Positions 1-5,077 of a stretch of DNA of 7,383 bases are shown piece by piece. The notes beneath the pieces are model-generated. The model was not told the DNA's origin and ran no database searches. It saw only the letters and a program-made list of their open reading frames with translations. The position numbers were made by a program, and so were the translations under genes. The stretch lies in contig CAUQSG010000077.1 of the NCBI GenBank assembly GCA_963520725.1, forward strand, positions 1 to 7,383, written 5' to 3'. Source of the DNA: JABCPE02 sp963520725 (GTDB lineage Bacteria; Bacteroidota; Bacteroidia; Flavobacteriales; Weeksellaceae). Within the stretch, counting starts at the first letter, position 1. Each line of letters starts with the position of its first letter.

Positions 1-266
1 GTATTGTTCCAATCTCTCATTACATCATCTTTTACTAATCCCATAGTAAAAGTTCCACCTCCTACATATACCATTCCTGGCCATCCTTTCTGTTTCTGTT
101 CCTTTCTTGTGAAAAACCAACCTTTTTGATCATTTGGTTTCCAACCTGTTTTACTTGTGAATTTTTTTGTTCCTCCACCGCTTTTAGTGGAACCTCCTCC
201 TCCACAGCTAGTAAGTAGAGTTAAAGCTCCTAAAGCAGACAATGAAAACAATTTCATTTTTTTCAT
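1..266 (-). CDS. gldJ: GldJ, gliding motility / type IX secretion lipoprotein (N-terminal part, cut by window edge)
   Basis: Reading leftward from ATG at 266-264, 88 complete codons run off the window with no stop. The start MKKMKLFSLSALGALTLLTSC is a lipoprotein signal peptide: two lysines, a hydrophobic stretch and the lipobox LTSC, with the lipidated Cys at residue 21. A Gly/Ser-rich linker follows, then TGWKPNDQKG, and then MVYVGGGTFTMG and DDVMRDWNNT near the edge, which match the start of the FGE-sulfatase-like domain as I recall it in GldJ. In Flavobacterium, GldJ is an outer-membrane lipoprotein needed for gliding and type IX secretion and for stability of GldK. GldK has a related domain, but the DWNN segment favours GldJ. 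A second in-frame ATG at 257 is possible, but the upstream one gives the better signal peptide. The gene is divergent from porV, another type IX component. Family call is confident; GldJ versus a paralogue is fairly sure. Confidence 0.85.
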   Translation of the reverse strand, partial: MKKMKLFSLSALGALTLLTSCGGGGSTKSGGGTKKFTSKTGWKPNDQKGWFFTRKEQKQKGWPGMVYVGGGTFTMGLVKDDVMRDWNN

Positions 267-371
267 AATATGTATTCTTATAAACTTTAAATTTCAAAGT
301 GCAAATAACGCTAAATTATTTCTTTTATCAAAATTTCTTTACGACTTTTTAACAAATATTTTTTGTTTTTA

Positions 372-402
372 TTGTGTATACAAATCAAAAATCAATACAC
401 AA
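372..402. repeat. 8-bp inverted repeat in gldJ-porV intergenic region
   Basis: TTGTGTAT (372-379) is exactly complementary to ATACACAA (395-402), with a 15-base spacer. It could be a protein-binding site or a weak hairpin. There is no G+C-rich stem and no adjacent T-tract, so it is not a convincing terminator. No function can be assigned. Confidence 0.35.
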
Positions 403-450
403 AACAAGATAAAAGCCACATTTTTAACAAGTTAAATAAAAATATAAAAT

Positions 451-486
451 CTTAAAATTTTCTTAAAATTATTTAAACTTTAAAAT
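451..486. repeat. A/T direct repeat with 11-bp period upstream of porV
   Basis: CTTAAAATT occurs at 451-459 and again at 462-470, 11 bases apart. The related CTTTAAAAT lies at 478-486. Spacing near one helical turn suggests curved DNA or an upstream activating element for porV, although chance is plausible in such A+T-rich sequence. Confidence 0.3.
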
Positions 487-587
487 CAACTCAGCCTTAT
501 TATATGACCAAATACTTTATCTAATACAAATATAACTTTTTTTAACTAAAAAATATAAAAAAATCATAAATTTTAAATTAAAATTTT

Positions 588-595
588 TATTTTTG
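588..595 (+). promoter_or_regulatory. Predicted -7 box of porV promoter
   Basis: TATTTTTG at 588-595, followed by C, matches the Bacteroidota -7 consensus TAnnTTTG. It would place transcription start near 601-603, about 15 bases before the porV ATG, a short leader typical of the phylum. No TTG is visible at the expected -33 spacing, so only half of the promoter signature is supported. Confidence 0.5.
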
Positions 596-616
596 CATGA
601 TTATTAAAACATTAAT

Positions 617-1756
617 ATGAATTTGAACAAAAAACTTATCATCATGTTAGGATTGGGAGTAGCTGCTAATGCTTATTCTCAAGATCTTACAAAAATTCGT
701 CCTGTATTGACAGGTGCACCTTTCTTAAGGATAGCTCCAGATGCGCGTTCAGGAGGTATGGCTGACCAAGGGGTAGCTACTACACCAGATACCTATTCTC
801 AATATTGGAATGCTGCGAAATACCCTTTTGCTAGTGCAAAGACTTCTGTGGGTGTTAGTTTCACTCCATATATGAATAAAATTACCAATGATATATTCTT
901 ATTATATGGTTCTTTTTACACAAAATTAGGAGAAGAAGATAGAAGTACACTGAGTGCAAGTATCTATTACTTTAATATGGGAACAGTGGATTTGTCTAGA
1001 ATTGTAGGAGGAGTTGCAGTAAGTGAAGGACAATCTAAACCTAATGAATTCTCTATCGATTTAGCCTATGCTTTGAAACTTTCTGAAAGTTTTTCAATGG
1101 CTGTTACGGGGAGATATATCCGTTCAGACTTGTCTAGTTTAGGACAAAGCAGCAGCACATTACAAGCAGCCAATACATTTGCTGTAGATATTGCAGGATA
1201 TTACCAATCTCCTAAAATGCAGAGTTTTGGTGAAAAAGAAGGTAGAGTAAGAGGTGGTTTTGCAATTCAAAATGTAGGGCCAAAACTTAACTATAGTAAA
1301 AGTATAGATTCAAAGTCTTATCTTCCTACTATTGCAAGATTGGGTGCTGGATATGATTTATTCCTTGATGGAGAAAATCGTTTAGGGCTTACTTTAGAAG
1401 CATCAAAACTATTAGTTCCAGGAGCTGAAGCAGTGGTAGATCCTGTTACTAACAGAGTTTCTTATTCATATCCTGATGTAAGTGTAATCAATGGTATGGG
1501 TAAATCTTTCAGCAATAAAAAAAGTGTAATGTACAGCATCGCTGCTGATTATTCATACAATGATACTTTTGATATAAGAACAGGATACTTCCACGAAAGT
1601 GCCGAGCAAGGAGGAAGACAGTTTGCGACTATAGGTGTAGGATTGAAATACAAATCTTTTGGACTTGATGTTTCTTACCTTATCAATACTGCTAAAATCA
1701 ATAACGCGTTGGATAACACCCTTAGATTTGGACTTGTTTGGGATATCAGTGAGTAA
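617..1756 (+). CDS. porV: PorV (LptO), type IX secretion outer-membrane shuttle protein
   Basis: The 379-residue protein starts MNLNKKLIIMLGLGVAANAYSQ, a signal peptide probably cut near residue 21-22. The mature N-terminus carries segments I recognise from PorV: LTGAPFLRIAPDARSGGMAD (31-50), then GVATTPD and YWNAAKYPF around 52-71. The rest is alternating aromatic/polar and Gly-rich sequence ending in LRFGLVWDISE, as expected for an outer-membrane beta-barrel of the FadL-like PorV/PorQ group. In the type IX system PorV binds the C-terminal signal of cargo, collects it from the SprA/Sov translocon and delivers it to the PorU attachment complex. It is divergent from gldJ, which fits its role; porU, often next to porV in relatives, is not here. 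The ATG at 617 directly precedes the signal peptide, so the start is secure. Confidence 0.93.
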   Translation: MNLNKKLIIMLGLGVAANAYSQDLTKIRPVLTGAPFLRIAPDARSGGMADQGVATTPDTYSQYWNAAKYPFASAKTSVGVSFTPYMNKITNDIFLLYGSFYTKLGEEDRSTLSASIYYFNMGTVDLSRIVGGVAVSEGQSKPNEFSIDLAYALKLSESFSMAVTGRYIRSDLSSLGQSSSTLQAANTFAVDIAGYYQSPKMQSFGEKEGRVRGGFAIQNVGPKLNYSKSIDSKSYLPTIARLGAGYDLFLDGENRLGLTLEASKLLVPGAEAVVDPVTNRVSYSYPDVSVINGMGKSFSNKKSVMYSIAADYSYNDTFDIRTGYFHESAEQGGRQFATIGVGLKYKSFGLDVSYLINTAKINNALDNTLRFGLVWDISE

Positions 1757-1774
1757 AAATAAAAATTTATAAAT

Positions 1775-1807
1775 AAAAATAGCACCATAATTTGTGGCGC
1801 TATTTTT
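1775..1807. terminator. Bidirectional hairpin terminator between porV and the PPTase gene
   Basis: AAAAATAGC (1775-1783) pairs with GCTATTTTT (1799-1807). After one A/C mismatch, CCA (1785-1787) pairs with TGG (1795-1797) across a 7-base loop. The A-run on one side and T-run on the other let it work for both converging genes. The right arm reaches into the PPTase stop codon (TAA on the minus strand, bases 1809-1807). Confidence 0.75.
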
Positions 1808-2430
1808 TATTCTTCCTCTGTTATAGCCAGATAATAATTTTCAATTTTTTCTAAATAAGCCAAGAATTTATCTTCTATATTCTTATCAAAAACCTTACAT
1901 TTTATTTTAGAAAATTGTTCTAAAAGAAATTCATCAACTACATAAAATTCCTTAAAAGACCATTGTTTCGAAGAATGTATTTTGAATAAAGCTTCTTTTA
2001 TACACCAGATAGCCGTCAGATGTTCTATCCCTGATTCTACCCTGCCGAGCCAGTCTATTTCCGTGGGATGCAGGAATTTATGTTTGATTTTATCTATTCT
2101 ATCCTTCACCTGTTCTATATCCACTCCTATTTTTTTTTCGGAAATCGCTAAAACCGCATAAGGAAAGGAATGACTGACCGACACGAACTTATCAAATGGC
2201 TCCAGATAAGGCTGCCCATTTTCATAGTATCTGATTTTATGATTAGGCAGGATTTTTTTGAGCATTTGCCTTACCATTTGTTTCTCTATCAATCTTTTAG
2301 GCGATTTTTGCTTTAAATTTTCAAATTCTTTTTTATTCGAAATCAAATCAGCAGAAAATTTCTCTTCTTCTGAATATTTCCAAATCAAAATCTGAGTTTG
2401 CTCTGATATTATTTCCTTAAAAATAGGCAT
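1807..2430 (-). CDS. 4'-phosphopantetheinyl transferase superfamily protein (Sfp type)
   Basis: The 207-residue protein has the family's signature motifs. NGQPYL is at 71-76, VSVSHS at 83-88, GVDIE at 102-106 and WCIKEALFK at 142-150. By family knowledge, D104, E106 and E146 coordinate Mg2+ with coenzyme A, and K150 closes the KEA-x2-K signature. The enzyme moves the 4'-phosphopantetheine arm of CoA onto a conserved serine of an acyl or peptidyl carrier protein, in the cytosol. Length and motif spacing fit the roughly 200-residue Sfp/AcpT group rather than the short AcpS type. The carrier protein cannot be read from the window; fatty-acid, pigment or siderophore synthesis are all possible. 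It is the second gene of a likely operon, 13 bases after the M14 peptidase gene. Confidence 0.88.
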   Translation of the reverse strand: MPIFKEIISEQTQILIWKYSEEEKFSADLISNKKEFENLKQKSPKRLIEKQMVRQMLKKILPNHKIRYYENGQPYLEPFDKFVSVSHSFPYAVLAISEKKIGVDIEQVKDRIDKIKHKFLHPTEIDWLGRVESGIEHLTAIWCIKEALFKIHSSKQWSFKEFYVVDEFLLEQFSKIKCKVFDKNIEDKFLAYLEKIENYYLAITEEE

Positions 2431-2443
2431 TATTCGTTAAAAT

Positions 2444-3538
2444 TTAAATTATCTGAAACTCCACAGGAGCATCTATTTTAGGATATTTTTTATCACAAAC
2501 AAATTTCTTGCCCGTGCAGTCTATCTCCTTCCAGCCTTTCTTTTTCCCAATATCTCCCACTTCCACTACATAAGGGATAAATTCTATCTCTTCGCTGGCT
2601 TTGGTCTTAATTTCTTTATACTGAACTGCAATATCCAAAATACATTCAAAATCAGTATTTAACCTCACATTTCTGTATATAATATCATAATGAGATTCTT
2701 TATTTTCTGGAATTTCAAAATAGCTTTCATAGCCAAACACATCTCCTTTTAAATTTCCTATCGCCTGCAACGCATAAAATAAAGCTTTTGTATAAAACTC
2801 CCTCGTTTTTTCTCTTTTATAATCATCAATAAAATGCCCGCCTTCAAACAAAATAACTGGAATTCCTGCTTTCATAAAATTATCTCCCGAAGATGTAGGG
2901 TAAAAAGTATCCGTATAGCGCCCTATATTATTAGAAATTTCAGATTTTAATTGTTGATAAATCTCGGCAATCACAGCCATACTTTTCTTTCTATTTTCTG
3001 TCAAATTCCTATCAACATCCTCCGAAGGCGAAAGAAACGAAAGTGTGGCAGGATTCTCAAAATCAGTACTAAAAATAGTCCTCTGCTCGTGCAGGTTTAG
3101 GGCATAATCATATTTTTTAGAGAAAGCCTGTTTTTTCAGAATTTTCATCTCGATGCTAGATTCTTTTAGAAAATCTCTATTGATGTCTATTTCTAAAATA
3201 TTCCTTCTTGTCCAAATCTCTGAGCCATCAGGATTGAGCATAAAAATGAAATCCAAACGAATTCTATCCCAAAAATCAGCCACAGGATTTTTTTCTAGCG
3301 AAGCCAATAAATCCAGCATTGCCAAAGTTGCATTGCTTTCATTTCCGTGCATCTGCGACCAAGCCAGCACAGAAGTTTTTCCTGTTCCTTTAGAAAAAAG
3401 ATAAATCGGTTTTCCTAAAGTTGATTTTCCTATTTCCTGAATTTCCGCGCCATAATTCTCCTCTAAGTATGAAAACAATTTTTTAGGAGAAATATAACGA
3501 TTTGGAAAGTTTACATTTTTAAAATATTTAAACAGCAT
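2444..3538 (-). CDS. M14-family zinc carboxypeptidase-like protein
   Basis: The 364-residue protein carries the M14 layout: HGNE with H64 and E67 (HxxE zinc ligands), NPDG at 102-105, RRN at 111-113, INRDF at 119-123 (the Asn-Arg pair that usually holds the substrate carboxylate), NLHEQR with H150 as third zinc ligand, and ILFEGG with E232 as the likely catalytic glutamate. All key residues are present, so an active metallopeptidase is expected. There is no signal peptide or lipobox, which points to a cytosolic enzyme rather than a digestive secreted one. Residues from about 265 onward lie outside the catalytic core and form a C-terminal segment I do not recognise. Substrate is unknown; a cell-wall peptide or other peptide amide is possible. 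It is the first gene of a two-gene unit with the PPTase. Start ATG at 3538 is 25 bases from a good -7 box. Confidence 0.85.
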   Translation of the reverse strand: MLFKYFKNVNFPNRYISPKKLFSYLEENYGAEIQEIGKSTLGKPIYLFSKGTGKTSVLAWSQMHGNESNATLAMLDLLASLEKNPVADFWDRIRLDFIFMLNPDGSEIWTRRNILEIDINRDFLKESSIEMKILKKQAFSKKYDYALNLHEQRTIFSTDFENPATLSFLSPSEDVDRNLTENRKKSMAVIAEIYQQLKSEISNNIGRYTDTFYPTSSGDNFMKAGIPVILFEGGHFIDDYKREKTREFYTKALFYALQAIGNLKGDVFGYESYFEIPENKESHYDIIYRNVRLNTDFECILDIAVQYKEIKTKASEEIEFIPYVVEVGDIGKKKGWKEIDCTGKKFVCDKKYPKIDAPVEFQII

Positions 3539-3562
3539 ATTTTGTTATCTTGAAAATTTCTG

Positions 3563-3590
3563 CAAAAATACAATATTTTTACTTTACAAA
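3563..3590 (-). promoter_or_regulatory. Predicted promoter of the M14/PPTase operon
   Basis: On the minus strand TATTTTTG (3570-3563), followed by C, matches TAnnTTTG. TTTG (3590-3587) lies 16 bases upstream as a possible -33 element, slightly closer than the usual 17-21. It would start transcription near 3556, giving a leader of about 18 bases. Confidence 0.5.
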
Positions 3591-3596
3591 TGTATA
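3583..3596. promoter_or_regulatory. Palindromic operator-like site over the M14 promoter
   Basis: TTTACAAATGTATA matches 11 of 12 defined positions of the TTTACA-NN-TGTAAA pattern seen in clusters upstream of the TerC and XRE genes. It overlaps the predicted -33 element of the M14 operon, where a bound protein would be expected to block RNA polymerase. A single copy could be chance; its match quality and placement are what support it. Confidence 0.4.
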
Positions 3597-3776
3597 TCGA
3601 AAATCTTATTATCACAATCCACTTCTGTCAATTTGTCAGTATATAAGATTGTTAATTGCGTTTTATTTAATTACAAATTGTTATTAATTAAAAATCAGAT
3701 TTTTATAAGTTTTATATAATGTTGTTTTTAATTTTACTTTAACTATAGGAATCGCTGTTTTATAGGGTTTTTGAAT

Positions 3777-3838
3777 AAAACATTTGTAAAACACTTGTTT
3801 TTACTTTTGTGTTAAAATCTACTGTTTACATTTGTTAT
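3777..3838. promoter_or_regulatory. Cluster of palindromic operator-like sites upstream of the TerC gene
   Basis: Three sites have the exact core ACA-NN-TGT: AAAACATTTGTAAA (3777-3790), AAAACACTTGTTTT (3788-3801, a perfect inverted repeat) and TTTACATTTGTTAT (3825-3838). A degenerate fourth, TTTACTTTTGTGTT, lies at 3800-3813. Centre-to-centre spacings are 11, 12 and 25 bases, so the first three sites fall on nearly the same helical face. The last site also contains TACATTTG (3827-3834), which itself fits a -7 box. The same pattern clusters before the XRE regulator gene. Confidence 0.55.
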
Positions 3839-3859
3839 TTCAAATCATTTTTTATTCAA

Positions 3860-3867
3860 TATATTTG
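3860..3867 (+). promoter_or_regulatory. Predicted -7 box of the TerC gene
   Basis: TATATTTG, followed by C, matches TAnnTTTG and lies 19 bases before the ATG. The nearest TTG upstream (3832-3834, inside the last operator-like site) is 25 bases away, which is long for a -33 element. An alternative -7 box is TACATTTG at 3827-3834, with TTG at 3807-3809 and 17 bases between. Confidence 0.5.
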
Positions 3868-3886
3868 CGAAATAAACTTTACAACA

Positions 3887-4930
3887 ATGTCAAACGAGAT
3901 TATATTTTTAATAAGTTTTTTATTATTTATTGGACTAATATTGGCACTAGATTTAGGTGTTTTCGCTAAAAAAACTGGGAACATCAGCTTAAAACAAGCT
4001 GGGTTTATGAGTTTTTTCATGATATTTATTTCAGTAGTTTTTTATTTTATGTTGGTCAGCTATGGCCACCTACTCCACGGTATCGACAGCATGGAAAAAC
4101 TCCAATACATTATAAATAAAAATTCTCATCCAGTGGATGTGATTCCTAATAATTTAGAACACAGCATCCAGCTTTATAATATGAATTTAGGCCTTGAATA
4201 CATGACAGGATACATCGTGGAAAAAGCTCTTTCTGTGGATAATATTTTCGTTATCGTTCTTATATTCACTGCTTTTAGTGTAGAAAAGGAAAATTATCAC
4301 AGAGTCTTATTTTGGGGAGTTTTAGGGGCTATTGTGATGCGTTTTATTTTCATTTTCATCGGAGCAGCCCTGATTACTAAGTTTAGCTGGATTACGTACA
4401 TTTTTGGAGGCTTTCTTATTTTCACTGGTATAAAAATGTTTATGCCTGAAAATGAAGAGAAAATAGACACTGAAAACCACCCTGTCGTAAAGTTTGCGAA
4501 TAGATTTTTCAAGGTTCATAATCAATTTGTAGGTAATAAATTTTTTGTAACAATAGATGGTGTAAGAAAAATAACTCCACTATTTCTTGTTTTGATTATT
4601 ATAGAATTTACAGATCTTATCTTTGCTGTGGATTCCATTCCTGCTATTTTCTCAGTGACCAAAGACCCATACATCGTATTTTTTTCCAATATTTTTGCCA
4701 TCTTAGGGCTTCGTTCCATGTTCTTTTTATTGGCTGGAATTATAGATAAGTTTAAATATTTGAAAATCGGATTAGCATTTTTATTGGTTTTCATCGGCTT
4801 AAAAATGATTTTACATTCGTACCTAAACGAATGGGGCTTCACTACATCTCATTCTTTGATGATAATTTTGGGAATTTTAAGCGTAAGTATTTTTGCATCA
4901 TTATTAGTTCCTGATAAAAAATCAAAATAA
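3887..4930 (+). CDS. TerC/Alx-family integral membrane protein (metal-ion homeostasis)
   Basis: The 347-residue protein is mostly hydrophobic, with about nine membrane segments separated by a loop near 62-100 and a polar stretch near 187-228. TerC signatures are present: LALDLGVF (19-26, D22), VEKALSVDN (111-119, E112, D118, N119) and EFTDLIFAVDSIPA (240-253, E240, D243, D249). These acidic membrane residues are the conserved, probably ion-binding, positions of the family. Relatives such as Alx in Escherichia coli and YkoY/YceF in Bacillus are linked to manganese export and metalation of exported proteins. Tellurite resistance, the source of the name, needs other ter genes that are absent here. 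A longer reading from GTG at 3809 adds 26 residues encoded by operator and promoter DNA, so ATG 3887 is preferred. Upstream palindromes suggest control by the regulator gene that follows 146 bases downstream. Confidence 0.9.
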   Translation: MSNEIIFLISFLLFIGLILALDLGVFAKKTGNISLKQAGFMSFFMIFISVVFYFMLVSYGHLLHGIDSMEKLQYIINKNSHPVDVIPNNLEHSIQLYNMNLGLEYMTGYIVEKALSVDNIFVIVLIFTAFSVEKENYHRVLFWGVLGAIVMRFIFIFIGAALITKFSWITYIFGGFLIFTGIKMFMPENEEKIDTENHPVVKFANRFFKVHNQFVGNKFFVTIDGVRKITPLFLVLIIIEFTDLIFAVDSIPAIFSVTKDPYIVFFSNIFAILGLRSMFFLLAGIIDKFKYLKIGLAFLLVFIGLKMILHSYLNEWGFTTSHSLMIILGILSVSIFASLLVPDKKSK

Positions 4931-4997
4931 ATTCTAAAAAATATTTTTACAAATAAATAGTTTATAATTTATTAAAAATGAATTGCTTACAATTATA

Positions 4998-5077
4998 TTT
5001 ACAAATGTAACAAAATAAAAATTAAATAATTTACAAATGTTTTTACAAGTGTAAAATATATTTTTTACATTTGTGTA
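4998..5077. promoter_or_regulatory. Cluster of four palindromic operator-like sites upstream of the XRE regulator
   Basis: Sites with the exact core ACA-NN-TGT are TTTACAAATGTAAC (4998-5011), TTTACAAATGTTTT (5030-5043), TTTACAAGTGTAAA (5042-5055, perfect arms) and TTTACATTTGTGTA (5064-5077). All four have a full TTTACA left arm. Centre spacings of 32, 12 and 22 bases place them on about the same face of the helix. Extra half-sites TTTACA (4946-4951) and TTACA (4987-4991) lie further upstream. The last site touches the ATG of the regulator, the position expected for an autorepressor. The remaining DNA from 4931 to 4997 is plain A/T-rich sequence without a convincing terminator for the TerC gene. 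Confidence 0.7.
5066..5073 (+). promoter_or_regulatory. Predicted -7 box of the XRE gene, inside the last operator
   Basis: TACATTTG matches TAnnTTTG and ends only three bases before the ATG at 5077. If used, transcription would start at or next to the A of the start codon, giving a leaderless or nearly leaderless mRNA. No TTG is present at the usual -33 distance. The element lies wholly inside the palindrome at 5064-5077, so repressor binding and polymerase binding would exclude each other. Confidence 0.45.

Larger units (their letters stand above)
267..616. other. Divergent gldJ-porV intergenic region
   Basis: This 350-base stretch is very A+T-rich and I see no credible gene in it. It must contain the promoters of both gldJ (leftward) and porV (rightward). 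On the porV side there is a -7 match at 588-595. On the gldJ side I found no full TAnnTTTG match; the nearest is a one-mismatch AATATTTG on the minus strand at 360-353. An 8-bp inverted repeat (372-402) and an 11-bp-period A/T direct repeat (451-486) are the only structured elements I can see. Confidence 0.6.
3539..3886. other. Divergent M14-TerC intergenic region
   Basis: This 348-base A+T-rich region contains no credible gene. From left to right it holds the M14 promoter (3563-3590) with one palindromic site over it (3583-3596). An 8-bp inverted repeat follows, AATCTTAT at 3602-3609 with ATAAGATT at 3643-3650. A near-palindrome centred on 3677 comes next (TTAATTACAA at 3667-3676 against TTGTTATTAA at 3678-3687, one mismatch). 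About 90 bases without visible structure precede the operator cluster and -7 box of the TerC gene. Confidence 0.6.

Noticed and set aside
157..435. Open reading frame of 92 codons on the plus strand
   Set aside because: It starts antisense within the gldJ signal-peptide region and runs into A/T-rich intergenic DNA. The protein is low-complexity with no recognisable motif.
3153..3404. Plus-strand open frame inside the M14 gene, and similar ones at 5971-6255 and 6670-6852
   Set aside because: Each lies within, or mostly within, a well-supported gene in another frame or strand and encodes nothing recognisable.
3809..3886. N-terminal extension of the TerC protein from a GTG start
   Set aside because: The 26 extra residues are encoded by the operator cluster and -7 box, and family members begin close to MSNEII. 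ATG 3887 is the better start.
3839..3886. Manganese riboswitch (yybP-ykoY type) before the TerC gene
   Set aside because: The predicted leader is short and A/T-rich and I see none of the conserved G-rich internal loops of that riboswitch.
4297..4842. Minus-strand open frames within the TerC gene
   Set aside because: They are antisense shadows of a clearly coding membrane protein and show no family motifs.
3887..4930. Tellurite resistance operon
   Set aside because: Only a TerC-like gene is present; no terA, terB, terD, terE or terZ neighbours are seen.
4936..4948. Terminator after the TerC gene
   Set aside because: The AAAAATATTTTT palindrome has no loop and no G+C in its stem, so it is not a believable hairpin terminator.
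5071..5076. TTG start two codons before the XRE ATG
   Set aside because: These bases are part of the palindrome and the -7 box. The ATG at 5077 gives the expected domain start.
4998..5077. Iterons of a replication origin or a CRISPR array
   Set aside because: The repeats are short palindromes with irregular spacing, there are no unique constant-length spacers, and no replication initiator or cas gene is present. Regulator operators fit better.
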